Below, in pieces: positions 16,383 through 24,483 of a stretch of DNA of 64,000 nucleotides; position 1 is the first letter of the stretch, and each line of letters begins with the position of its first letter. The position numbers and the translations under genes are program-made. The notes under the pieces were generated by a model, which worked only from the letters and a program-made list of their open reading frames with translations, had not been told where the DNA came from and made no database searches. This DNA is from Cryptosporangium aurantiacum. Its GTDB lineage: Bacteria > Actinomycetota > Actinomycetes > Mycobacteriales > Cryptosporangiaceae. The stretch lies in the NCBI RefSeq assembly GCF_900143005.1, contig NZ_FRCS01000003.1, forward strand, positions 620,001-684,000, read 5' to 3'.

Positions 16383-18494
16383 CTAGCCAGGCCGCTCCGC
16401 CGACAGGGCTCGCACGCTCCTCCACTGTGCCGGCGAGACGACGAGCAGCGGTCCGAGCACCGCTAGGCCGACGAGACCCGCTCCCAGCGCGACCACGATC
16501 CCGTGCAGAGCCAGGCCCGGCTCCACGATGCCGATGTTCGGCCCGAGGATCCCGACCATCATGCACAGACAGGCCGTGGTCGAACCGAAGACGCAGACGA
16601 TGAGCGCCTCACCGAATCCGGCGGGACCGCGGACGAAGGCGTGGAGTAGCCCCGCGATCGCACCGCACAGGCCGGCGGCCCAGAGGAACAGGTGGAATCG
16701 AATCAGCTGCTCGCCGGGTGCCGCCGGTCCGGCGAGCAGTCGGTAGGCGACCAGCGCCAGGCCGCCCAACGCGCCGCTGGCGCAGCCGGTCAGGATCATC
16801 AGAGGCAACCGGGTGAGCGGCGTCGGGGCCCCCGCAGCGGGCTGCCCGGACTCCACCGCCCAGGAAGGCCACGGACGAGTTCGCCAGCACGCCGACGCCC
16901 AGAGCGCCGCCAGCGCCAGCGCGCCGAGGAGCAGCGCCGGCGGGATCCACAGCCGAACATCGTGCGCTGCGAACGTGAGGACAGCGTCGAAGCCCCGAGT
17001 GCCCGCGACCCGTCCGCGGCCACCGAGCCAGATCGTGACGATGTACAGCGCGCCGGCCAGCACCACAGCGGTTGTCCACGAGGCCCGTGCGCGCCGGAAC
17101 CGGGGTGCGGCATCGGCCCACAGCGCGGCCACGCCGGCGGCGAGCAACGTGGCTCCGGCCAGCCCGCTCGCGTAGAGCGCCAGGGCAGGCAGGCGGTCCG
17201 CGAGAACGGGCCACGTCACGGCGGTCTGGGCCACCGAAACCAGGTTGCCGAGCAACGTGCCGACGAACACTCCGGCGGCGGCGGAGGCTCCTCCCACCGA
17301 CGTTCCGGGTCCGAACGTCGTCCGCGCGACCAGCGCCTGTCGCCACAGCCCGAGGCCCAGGGTGGCGCCGATGAACGGTCCGACCACGAGGGCCCCCGCA
17401 GCGTTACTCAGCGCGCCGAGCACCGGGACCCCCATGAAAAGTGACACCGCCGTGGCGGTCACCGGGTCGACCGCCAACGCCGCGAAGAACGCCACCGGCA
17501 GTGCGGCGAGGAACGAGTACTGCCCGTAGCGTCCGGGCTCGGAGAGCACGGCGACGCGCTCCGCCGCCCGCGGATGGTTCGACACGAGACGGTGCCGCGG
17601 CTCCGCGGCGCTTCCAGAATTCCGCTGCAGCGCCTCGGCCACGCGGGACGGCCCGCACACCGAGGCCGCCCGCAGGTCGGCGTCGAATTCCCGCGCGCGC
17701 AGGAGGCTCCTGCCGACCAGGACGGCGAGCAGCATCAGGAGGACGGCGCGGACGGTGATGTTTGTTGCGAGACCGGGCTCGCCGCCGAGCAGGACGCCCA
17801 GCACCGACAGCAGCAGTACCGGCGCCACGATCCAGCCGAGCGACTTCGCGAGATGGCTCACCACCACGTCGCGGTGGCGAACGTGTGCGAGCTCGTGGCA
17901 GAGCGCCGCCGGATTGAAACCCGGCTTGCGCAGGCCGGTGAGCAGGCCCACCGGTAGCACGAGGTAAGTGCGACCGGGCGTGCCCGTGGAGAAGGGGTCC
18001 CGAATGCGCGCGCTGATCAATAGGCGCGGTACGCGGCGAACACCGAGTCTCGCCGCCAGCTGAGTTACCAGCGTGACCGCCGGCGCTGCGCGATGGTCCG
18101 TAGGGCAAAGCCGTTGCCGTCGGCGCTTCCACGCCAGTAGTACATAGATTCCGGCGACGCTCGCGATACCCAGACCGGCCGCACCACCGATCCGGAAAGC
18201 GCCGAGTAGACGTTCAGCGGGAGCGACACAATCGAAATAAGCCGACTGCGAACGCGGCATCATTCCGGCGCCGTCGACCAGAACGCTCTGATCCAACGCA
18301 CGGAGCAGGCAGGCCTGCGTCCGGGCAACGTAGCGTTCCCCGAACCACTCGTTGTGGAGCAACTGGCCGCAGAACAGTCCTACACAGAGCAGCGCGGCGA
18401 TCAAGACCGCCGCCTGCCCAGAGGTCGGCGCCGGATACGCGAGCACGGCCGGACGGACGCCGCCCCGTCCGGACCGCGGCGAAGGAGAAGCCAC
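16383..18494 (-). CDS. M48-family membrane metalloprotease fused to a multi-pass tail
   Basis: A 703-residue membrane protein. An N-terminal hydrophobic segment (27-45) is followed by a Cys-containing outer loop, a second segment (100-122), then an M48 (HtpX/Ste24-like) catalytic domain with zinc motif CHELAH (H200, E201, H204) and third-ligand region REFDADLRA (E269). Two hydrophobic segments lie between (218-238, 248-262). From about 330 onward roughly eight further membrane segments follow, not part of the usual M48 core (about 300 residues). M48 proteases degrade damaged or regulate membrane proteins. The 158-residue gene just upstream is only 4 bp away, and a histidine kinase gene follows. 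Confidence 0.82.
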   Translation of the reverse strand: MASPSPRSGRGGVRPAVLAYPAPTSGQAAVLIAALLCVGLFCGQLLHNEWFGERYVARTQACLLRALDQSVLVDGAGMMPRSQSAYFDCVAPAERLLGAFRIGGAAGLGIASVAGIYVLLAWKRRRQRLCPTDHRAAPAVTLVTQLAARLGVRRVPRLLISARIRDPFSTGTPGRTYLVLPVGLLTGLRKPGFNPAALCHELAHVRHRDVVVSHLAKSLGWIVAPVLLLSVLGVLLGGEPGLATNITVRAVLLMLLAVLVGRSLLRAREFDADLRAASVCGPSRVAEALQRNSGSAAEPRHRLVSNHPRAAERVAVLSEPGRYGQYSFLAALPVAFFAALAVDPVTATAVSLFMGVPVLGALSNAAGALVVGPFIGATLGLGLWRQALVARTTFGPGTSVGGASAAAGVFVGTLLGNLVSVAQTAVTWPVLADRLPALALYASGLAGATLLAAGVAALWADAAPRFRRARASWTTAVVLAGALYIVTIWLGGRGRVAGTRGFDAVLTFAAHDVRLWIPPALLLGALALAALWASACWRTRPWPSWAVESGQPAAGAPTPLTRLPLMILTGCASGALGGLALVAYRLLAGPAAPGEQLIRFHLFLWAAGLCGAIAGLLHAFVRGPAGFGEALIVCVFGSTTACLCMMVGILGPNIGIVEPGLALHGIVVALGAGLVGLAVLGPLLVVSPAQWRSVRALSAERPG

Positions 18495-18498
18495 CGCG

Positions 18499-18975
18499 TC
18501 AGCCGCTCTGGTACAGCTCGCCGACGATCGCGTCGGCGACCGTCGTGGCTTGTGGGTGCGACAGTCCCACCGACTGACCGTGCCGGAGGGCCGCGTCGTG
18601 GACCGTCGTGATCTGGGCCGGGCTCAGAACGACCGCGTCCTCCGGACGGGTTCGCCTGCGGAACATTCTCCGGACGAGATCGCCGACCGGAGCCCGCAGT
18701 TGCTCGCGGAGCGAATCGGTGGTCAACGTACCGAGGAGATTGGCGACATACGCTCCCACGGCGAGCGCAGCGGGCGTCCAGGTGTCGAAATCCGCGCCAC
18801 CGAACGCGAGATCCTCGGTCGATCGCCGCGGAGAAAGTGCAGAACGCGGATCAGCGAAATAGCTGTCCGAAAGTTCCGCGAACCAGTCTTTCTCCTCGGG
18901 GCAGATACTGTCGATCACGTACCATCCGAGTTCTCTCGCCAGGCTTTCCTCGGTGACCGAATCCAGCATTGTCAC
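18499..18975 (-). CDS. Unrecognised 158-residue partner of the M48 protease
   Basis: A 158-residue soluble, acidic protein, mostly helical in appearance (ESLARELGWYVIDSI, FAELSDSYFADP, AALAVGAYVANLLGTL, REQLRAPVGDLVRRMFRR, HGQSVGLSHPQATTVADAIVGELYQSG). No signal peptide and no domain I recognise. The stop is 4 bp before the M48 start, so the two are almost certainly cotranscribed and perhaps act together. GTG 18975 is used (GTGGAGC upstream); ATG 18969 is two codons in. It may be a cytosolic adaptor or regulator of the protease, but nothing in its sequence proves this. Confidence 0.7.
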   Translation of the reverse strand: MTMLDSVTEESLARELGWYVIDSICPEEKDWFAELSDSYFADPRSALSPRRSTEDLAFGGADFDTWTPAALAVGAYVANLLGTLTTDSLREQLRAPVGDLVRRMFRRRTRPEDAVVLSPAQITTVHDAALRHGQSVGLSHPQATTVADAIVGELYQSG

Positions 18976-19098
18976 GCTCCACTCGAAAATTGCCGCGGGC
19001 AGATTTGTCCCGAAACACTAACGAGAAAGGAGGTCTGCCGGTGGCGGCCCCGGCGCGTCGCGTAATCTACGCGGCAATCGCCACAGGAAGGACGGCCC

Positions 19099-20298
19099 GT
19101 GCCCCACCCGGTCCCCCGCCGGATGCTCGCGGTGCTCGCGGCGCTGGTCGCCGGCTTCCTCGTCGGCACCGTCGTCATGTGGCGCACGCTCAACCCCGAC
19201 AACGACGGCGGGCCACCGCCGATCCCCGCCCTCGCGAGCGTGAAGGAACTCGGGCCGCTGCGCCAGCACCCCCGGGTGAACGGGCGCGACAACGGTCAGA
19301 GCGCCGGCTACGGCGACCGGTCGATCTGGGTGTTCGGCGACACGGTGGTCCGCGAGCCGTGGAAGTTCATCTCCAGCACCGGCGCGGCCACCACCGACCT
19401 GCGGGCGAGCGACGGGATCACGATCACCGCCACCGACGTCTTCGGCAAGGAGGGTGCGGAACCCGTCGACCTGCTGCCGCTGACCGCCTCGGAGAAGGCG
19501 TTCGACGCGAAGCACGCGAAGGAGCGCTGCACACCTAAGGCCGACAAGAACTGCGGTGCGCAGATCGGGCTGTGGCCGGGCGCGATCGTCGCCGACCCGG
19601 AGCGTCACCGGCTGCTCGTGCTCTACCACAAGCTCTGCCGTCAGGGGCCGCCGGATTCGCAGTGCTCGGGGCCGCTCGGCCACGGCCTCGGCACCGGCAT
19701 CGCCGAGGTCAACATGGACACCCGGCGGGTGACGCGGCTGACCGCGCGTGACGAGTCGGTCCTGCAGAGCGTCGACGGCCCGGACCCGACGCTGTTCTTC
19801 CCGCACGCGACCGGCTACACGGCGGCCGCTGTCCTCGTCGACGAGCACCTGTACGTGTACGGCGACTGCGACAACCGCTGTCACCTGGCGCGCGCACCGA
19901 TCGAGGACCTGGCCGACCGGTCCGGCTGGGAGTTCTACGCGGGACGCGACGACAGCGGCGCCGCCGAGTGGACGAGCGACCAGGACGACGCCGTGACGAA
20001 CCTGTCGGCGGGCTCAGCGGGCAACTCGATCATCCACGTTCCCGCGTTGGACGCCTGGCTCAACGTGTTCTTACCGCGGCTGAGCAACACGCTCACCGCC
20101 CAGGTGGGTGCCTCGCCCGCCGGGCCGTGGTCGCGTCCGTTCGCGGTGACCGAGACCGACAATGCCGGCGCGGGCACGAACTACGCCGCGTTCGCGCACC
20201 CGGAGTACGCCGAGGACGACGGTCGGATCCAGTACCTCAGCTACTACCAGCAGGCGACGTATCAGCAGCGCCTGGTCCGGGTGGTGTTCGACGACTGA
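19099..20298 (+). CDS. DUF4185-like exported beta-propeller protein
   Basis: A 399-residue protein with an N-terminal signal or anchor (residues 8-28, RMLAVLAALVAGFLVGTVVMW). The mature part resembles DUF4185, a five-bladed-propeller glycosidase-like fold: GQSAGYGDRSIWVFGDT near 72-88, later LYVYGDCDNRCHLARAP, DAWLNVFLPRLSN and GRIQYLSYYQQ blocks. Function probably carbohydrate binding or hydrolysis outside the cell; this is family inference. It contains a rare TTA leucine codon at 20071-20073. GTG 19099 starts it, with AGGAAGG upstream. The 123-bp gap to the divergent 158-residue gene would hold both promoters. Confidence 0.7.
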   Translation: MPHPVPRRMLAVLAALVAGFLVGTVVMWRTLNPDNDGGPPPIPALASVKELGPLRQHPRVNGRDNGQSAGYGDRSIWVFGDTVVREPWKFISSTGAATTDLRASDGITITATDVFGKEGAEPVDLLPLTASEKAFDAKHAKERCTPKADKNCGAQIGLWPGAIVADPERHRLLVLYHKLCRQGPPDSQCSGPLGHGLGTGIAEVNMDTRRVTRLTARDESVLQSVDGPDPTLFFPHATGYTAAAVLVDEHLYVYGDCDNRCHLARAPIEDLADRSGWEFYAGRDDSGAAEWTSDQDDAVTNLSAGSAGNSIIHVPALDAWLNVFLPRLSNTLTAQVGASPAGPWSRPFAVTETDNAGAGTNYAAFAHPEYAEDDGRIQYLSYYQQATYQQRLVRVVFDD

Positions 20299-20308
20299 GG
20301 GAGCGGAC

Positions 20309-20446
20309 GTGCACGAGCAGGTGCGCGATGCGGCGGATCGGGCGCTGGCGCAGTTGCCACCCGGTGCGGTCGCCGACGCGATCGCGGCCGTGCGGGCGCG
20401 GCTGGTCGAGCCGACGCTGCGGATCGCGGTCGGCGGACGTAGAGGA
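20309..20446 (+). pseudogene. 5' remnant of a dynamin-like GTPase gene, cut at the P-loop
   Basis: GTG 20309, 10 nt after the DUF4185 stop with GAGGGAGC upstream, opens a frame VHEQVRDAADRALAQLPPG... AVRARLVEPTLRIAVGGR. This is the typical N-terminus of actinobacterial dynamin-family GTPases, in which LR(I/V)AVGGR runs straight into the P-loop GKSTL. Here homology stops after GGR (about 20437) and the frame continues into the reverse complement of the merR gene. The rest of the GTPase (normally over 400 residues) is absent, so a deletion or insertion joined this site to the MerR/deacetylase block. Confidence 0.6.
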
Positions 20447-20463
20447 CGGAGCGCCGAGCCCTC

Positions 20464-20844
20464 CTACGGGCGTGGGTCCGCGGCCGCGTCGATCACCTCG
20501 TCGAGCACCGCCCGGGAGTTCGTCAGCTCGGTGATCATCCGGTCGATGCGCTCGCGCTCGGCCGTCAGGTCGGTGACGAGCTGCGGCGTCGCGATCGCGG
20601 ACGGGCCGCCGTCGGCGTCGCGCATGCACGGCAGTAGCTTCGCGATCTTCGCGCTGTGCAGGCCCGCGGCGAACAGCTCCTGGATCCGGATCACCCGATC
20701 GACCGCGCGTTCCGGGTAGTCGCGGTGCCCACCGGACGTGCGTTCCGAGGCGAGCAGGCCGCGCTGCTCGTAGTAGCGCAGCGACCGTTCGCTGACGCCG
20801 GTCCGCCGGGCGAGTTCACCGATTCGCACGCTTGAACTTAACAC
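20464..20844 (-). CDS. MerR-family transcriptional regulator
   Basis: A 126-residue MerR regulator: winged HTH at 6-40 (VRIGELARRTGVSERSLRYYEQRG, followed by RTSGGHRDY), second HTH helix region AVDRVIRIQELFAAGL, then a dimerisation coiled coil (LVTDLTAERERIDRMITEL). A Cys-containing C-terminal segment (PCMRDADGG) could sense a ligand, but no metal-site signature is evident. GTG 20844 is used; GTG 20829 is five codons in. Divergent from the deacetylase gene across 25 bp that contain a dyad operator, so it very likely controls that gene. Confidence 0.85.
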   Translation of the reverse strand: MLSSSVRIGELARRTGVSERSLRYYEQRGLLASERTSGGHRDYPERAVDRVIRIQELFAAGLHSAKIAKLLPCMRDADGGPSAIATPQLVTDLTAERERIDRMITELTNSRAVLDEVIDAAADPRP

Positions 20845-20856
20845 CCATGTCAGGTT
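20835..20856. promoter_or_regulatory. Dyad operator between merR and deacetylase genes
   Basis: AACTTAACA-CCCA-TGTCAGGTT, 7 of 9 arm positions symmetric, spanning the MerR start region and ending 14 bp before the deacetylase ATG. Size and placement fit MerR-family operators. Confidence 0.5.
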
Positions 20857-20869
20857 CTACCGTCCCGGC

Positions 20870-21739
20870 ATGACACTTCCCTTCACCTACCGCCCGATCA
20901 TCGAGCGCCCCTCGATCGAATGGCCCAACAAAGCCACCGTCGCCGTGTACATCGGCCTCAACGTCGAGCACTTCCTCGTCGACCGCCCGTCCACCAGCAT
21001 CTGGCCGGGCACCGCCGACCTGGTGCCCGATGCGCTCAACTACGGCTGGCGCGACTACGGCGCCCGGGTCGGGATCTGGCGCACGATCGAGAGTTTCGAC
21101 CGGCACGGCGTCCGGCCCAGCGTCCTGCTGAACTCCGACGTCGCGGCGCACTATCCGCAGATCATCGAGGCCGGCCGGCAACGGGACTGGGCCTGGCTCG
21201 CGCACGGCCGCACGAACTCCGTGCTGCACACGAACCTGGAACCGGACGAGGAGCGCCGCGTCCTCACCGACGTCGTCGACACGATCGCGAACGCGGTCGG
21301 ACGACGTCCGCGCGGCTGGATGGGCCCGGGGCTCACCGAGACCGCCCACACCCCGCGTCTGCTCGCCGAGCTCGGCCTGGACTACCTCCTCGACTGGACC
21401 AACGACGACCAGCCGTACGAGCTCACGGTGCCGGGTCTGCTCAGCGTCCCGTACTCGGTCGAGCTCAACGACCTGATGCTGTTCGGGAACCAGGGCACCT
21501 CCGGCCCCGAGTTCGTGCGGATCGTGCGAGACCAGTACGAGCAGCTACGGAAAGAGACGAACCCGAGCGGCCGGGTGCTCGCGATCGCTCTGCACCCGTT
21601 CGTGATCGGGCAGGCGTTCCGGGCCAGGTACCTCGATGAGGCACTGGCCTACCTCGCCGCGCAGCCGGACGCCTGGCTGACGACGAGCGACGAGATCGCG
21701 ACGCACTACCGGAAGCAGATCAGTAACTGGTCATCCTGA
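20870..21739 (+). CDS. Polysaccharide deacetylase-family protein (PuuE/allantoinase-like)
   Basis: A 289-residue cytosolic protein of the NodB-fold carbohydrate esterase family. Typical blocks are AVYIGLNVEHF (25-35), DYGARVGIWRTIESFDRHGVRPSVLLNSDV (57-88), WLAHGRTNS (107-115) and RGWMGPGLTETAHTPRLLAELG (144-165). As in the PuuE/allantoinase-like branch, the canonical metal Asp-Asp pair is not obvious and no signal peptide is present, so a small-molecule amide substrate (ureide type) is more likely than a polysaccharide. It is divergently paired with the MerR gene. Confidence 0.75.
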   Translation: MTLPFTYRPIIERPSIEWPNKATVAVYIGLNVEHFLVDRPSTSIWPGTADLVPDALNYGWRDYGARVGIWRTIESFDRHGVRPSVLLNSDVAAHYPQIIEAGRQRDWAWLAHGRTNSVLHTNLEPDEERRVLTDVVDTIANAVGRRPRGWMGPGLTETAHTPRLLAELGLDYLLDWTNDDQPYELTVPGLLSVPYSVELNDLMLFGNQGTSGPEFVRIVRDQYEQLRKETNPSGRVLAIALHPFVIGQAFRARYLDEALAYLAAQPDAWLTTSDEIATHYRKQISNWSS

Positions 21740-21812
21740 CTATTTATCCACCCCGAACCAACCTCAGACTACGGAATCCGGAGCGCCGAGCACGGTAAAT
21801 AGTTAATTTCCA

Positions 21813-21825
21813 TGATTGACAATCA
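21813..21825. promoter_or_regulatory. Palindrome upstream of the ABC importer operon
   Basis: A perfect 13-bp palindrome TGATTG-A-CAATCA lies 28 nt before the substrate-binding-protein start. Its reverse strand reads TTGATTGTC, which is found again at 27861-27869 between the TetR gene and the catabolic operon. A second dyad, ACTATTTA.CC (21739-21749) and GGTAAATAGT (21794-21803), flanks the same intergenic region. Likely TetR operator. Confidence 0.5.
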
Positions 21826-21853
21826 ACCCGGGTGGACGGCAGCCTGATCCCCC

Positions 21854-23530
21854 ATGAACGCGACTCGTAGGACGTCCGGAGCCAGGCTGCGGCGGCTCCT
21901 CCCGGCGGTGACCTCGGTGCTCGCGGTGAGCCTCGCGCTCACCGCCTGCGACTCAGGCGGCTCAACCGGCGACGGAGCCGCCGACGGCAAGCTCACGCTC
22001 ACCGAGTCGACGCCGGCTGCGGTCGGTGACGTCGACTCCGTGACGTGGGCATTACCGTACGGCGAACCACGCTCGCTCGATCCGGCGAAGACCGGCGACT
22101 ACTCGGCGAACTCCGTCGTCACGAACCTCTGCGAGAGCCTGCTGCGCCTGCAGCCCGACTTCTCGACGACGCCGGGGCTCGCCGAGGTCGTCCAGAAAGA
22201 CGCCACGACCGTCGTCATCACGCTGCGCAGCGGCGTGACGTTCTGGGACGGCGCGGCGCTGACCGCCGACGACGTCGTCTACAGCCTGAAGCGGAACATG
22301 GACCCGAAGCTCGCGTCCTACGCCGCGCACGTGTTCTTCAACGTCGCGTCGATCGAGGCGACCGGCCCCCTCGAGGTGACGGTCCGGTTCCGCGTGCCGG
22401 ACGTCCAGTTCGTGAACAACATGGCCGGGGTGCCCGGCATGATCATGCAGCAGTCGTTCACGACGAAGGCCGGCCCGAAGGTCGGCACACCCAGCACCGG
22501 CGTCATGTGTACCGGCCCGTTCTCCGTCGGGAGCTGGAAGACCGGCCAGAGCATCACGCTGAAGCGCAACCCGACCTACTGGGACGCGGACCGCAAGGCC
22601 AAGGCCGCGACGTTCGAGTTCGTGTTCCTCAGCGACGACAGCACGCTGACCAGCGCGCTGCTCTCCGGCGAGGTGGACGGCGTCTACGGGGTGCCGCTCG
22701 GCGGCCTCGCCGCGCTGCGCCGGTCCGACGCCGGCACCGTCTACTTCGGCGAGAGCACCGAGACGTACAGCCTCGGCGCGACGTCGGATCAGGGACCGGC
22801 CGCGGACCCGCGGATCCGGGAGGCGCTCGACCTCGCGATCGACAAGAACAGCTTCGCGACCAGCGTGCTGAAGGGCACCGGCCGCCCGCTCAAGACGTTC
22901 ACACCGCCGCTGGTGTGGGCGGGCAGCCCGGCGAAAGCGGTCTACGACGCCGGGTACGAGGCCCTGCCCGACACCAGCAAGGCCGACCTGGAGAAGGCGA
23001 AGAAGCTGGTGGCCGAGGCCGCGCCCAGCCGCAAGACGCTCACGCTCGCGGTGCCGGCCGGCAACCAGTCGCTGCTGCAGACCGCGACGCTGGCCCAGGA
23101 CGCGGCGAAGAAGCTCGGGCTCACGCTGACGATCAAGCAGCTCCAGCCCACCCAGTTCTCCGGGCTGTTCTACGACCCGGCCGCCCGCGCCCAGTTCGAC
23201 CTGGTCGCCACGACCGGCTACGTCGAGGTTCCCGGCGTGCTCTACTACGCGCCCGGCTTCGCTCTGAAGGGCGGCCTGTTCAACTGGACGAACTACAGCG
23301 ACCCGTCGGTCACGAAGAACCTGACGGCCGCGGTGTCGGCCACCGACCCCACCACGTCGGCAGAGGCTTTCGTCGCCGCCCAGGAGGTGTTCGCACCGGC
23401 CCGGCTGCAGATCACGCTCGCCGAGTCCTACAACCGGCTGTTCCTCAACAAGCGGATCACCGGCGCACCGGCGTCGTTCGCCTACATCAGCTCGCCGTGG
23501 GCCGCACTCGTCGGTAAGGCGAAACCGTGA
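21854..23530 (+). CDS. ABC transporter substrate-binding lipoprotein (peptide/opine type)
   Basis: A 558-residue SBP_bac_5 protein. Arg-rich signal peptide and lipobox LTAC put the lipidated Cys at 32. Family blocks: PRSLDPAKT (73-81), LCESLLRL, VVITLRSGVTFWDGAALTADDVVYSLKRN (115-143) and KTGQSITLKRNPTYWD. It captures the substrate outside the cell for the importer encoded downstream. The stop overlaps the permease GTG start. A TTA codon occurs at 22052-22054. The linked amidase and hydrolase suggest a peptide-like or amide-containing ligand; DppA/OppA-type assignment is certain, the ligand is not. Confidence 0.88.
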   Translation: MNATRRTSGARLRRLLPAVTSVLAVSLALTACDSGGSTGDGAADGKLTLTESTPAAVGDVDSVTWALPYGEPRSLDPAKTGDYSANSVVTNLCESLLRLQPDFSTTPGLAEVVQKDATTVVITLRSGVTFWDGAALTADDVVYSLKRNMDPKLASYAAHVFFNVASIEATGPLEVTVRFRVPDVQFVNNMAGVPGMIMQQSFTTKAGPKVGTPSTGVMCTGPFSVGSWKTGQSITLKRNPTYWDADRKAKAATFEFVFLSDDSTLTSALLSGEVDGVYGVPLGGLAALRRSDAGTVYFGESTETYSLGATSDQGPAADPRIREALDLAIDKNSFATSVLKGTGRPLKTFTPPLVWAGSPAKAVYDAGYEALPDTSKADLEKAKKLVAEAAPSRKTLTLAVPAGNQSLLQTATLAQDAAKKLGLTLTIKQLQPTQFSGLFYDPAARAQFDLVATTGYVEVPGVLYYAPGFALKGGLFNWTNYSDPSVTKNLTAAVSATDPTTSAEAFVAAQEVFAPARLQITLAESYNRLFLNKRITGAPASFAYISSPWAALVGKAKP

Positions 23531-24483
23531 GAGCACTCCTCCTGTTCGTCGGGCGCAAGCTCGCCGGGGTCGTGGCGACCGTCGTGGCCGCCAGCCTGGT
23601 GATCTACGCCGCGCTCTACGCAGCGCCCGGCGACGCGGCGAGCCTGCTGGTCGGCGGCCACCAGCCCGACCCCGAGGCGCTGGCGCAGATCCGCGCGCAG
23701 TACCACCTCGACGACCCGTTCTTCGCCCAGTACTGGCACTGGGTGTCGGGTGTGCTGTCCGGCAACCCGGGCGAGTCGATCGTGGTCGGCGAGCCGGTCA
23801 CGAGCCTGATCGGCGCGCGGCTGCTGAACACCGTGCTGCTGGTCGGGTACGCGTCGATCCTGATCCTGGGTATCGGCGTCACCGGCGGTGTCGTGGCGGG
23901 GCTGAGCGGCAAGAAGCTCGACGCGCTGATCACCGGGGCGACGACCGTGCTGATCGCCGCACCCGCGTTCGTCGCGGCGATCGTCCTGATCTGGGTCTTC
24001 GCCACGCAGCTCGGGTGGTTTCCGGTCTACGGGGCCGGGACCGGCTTCGCCGACCGGATCTACCACCTGACGCTGCCGGCGATCGCGCTGAGCCTGAGCT
24101 ACCTGGCCTACGTCACCCGGATCACCCGGGCCGAGGTCCGGGCCGCCGCGATGGCCGACCACGTGGAGGCCGCCGCCGCCCGTGGCCTGCGACGCCGGTC
24201 GGTGCTGCGCCGCCACGTGCTGCGCAACGCCGCCCCGCCGGTGCTCGCGGTCTCCGGCATCACGGTGGCGGGCCTGTTCGCCGGGACGGCCGTCGCCGAG
24301 CAGGCGTTCGGCGTCCCCGGTCTGGGCTCGCTGCTGGTGCAGAGCGCCGCCCGGCAGGACCTGATCGTCGTCCAGGTGCTCTCGCTGCTACTGGTCGCCG
24401 CGTTCGTCGTCGTGAACATGCTGGTCGACGTGCTCAACGCGGTCCTCGACCCGCGTCTGCTCCGTGCCGGAGCGAACGCATGA
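23527..24483 (+). CDS. ABC transporter permease, DppB/OppB type
   Basis: A 318-residue inner-membrane permease with six membrane segments (about 12-30, 100-122, 135-158, 172-190, 240-262, 284-306) and the EAA loop EAAAARGLRRRSVLRRHVLRNA (217-238), which contacts the ATPases. The periplasmic loop IRAQYHLDDPFFAQYWHW is typical of DppB. GTG 23527 overlaps the upstream stop; the stop overlaps the next ATG. One half of the heterodimeric channel. Confidence 0.9.
   Translation: MRALLLFVGRKLAGVVATVVAASLVIYAALYAAPGDAASLLVGGHQPDPEALAQIRAQYHLDDPFFAQYWHWVSGVLSGNPGESIVVGEPVTSLIGARLLNTVLLVGYASILILGIGVTGGVVAGLSGKKLDALITGATTVLIAAPAFVAAIVLIWVFATQLGWFPVYGAGTGFADRIYHLTLPAIALSLSYLAYVTRITRAEVRAAAMADHVEAAAARGLRRRSVLRRHVLRNAAPPVLAVSGITVAGLFAGTAVAEQAFGVPGLGSLLVQSAARQDLIVVQVLSLLLVAAFVVVNMLVDVLNAVLDPRLLRAGANA

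Noticed and set aside
22045-23517. Long plus and minus frames inside the substrate-binding protein gene
   Set aside because: Arg/Gly-rich shadow frames; the binding-protein frame has lipobox and family motifs.
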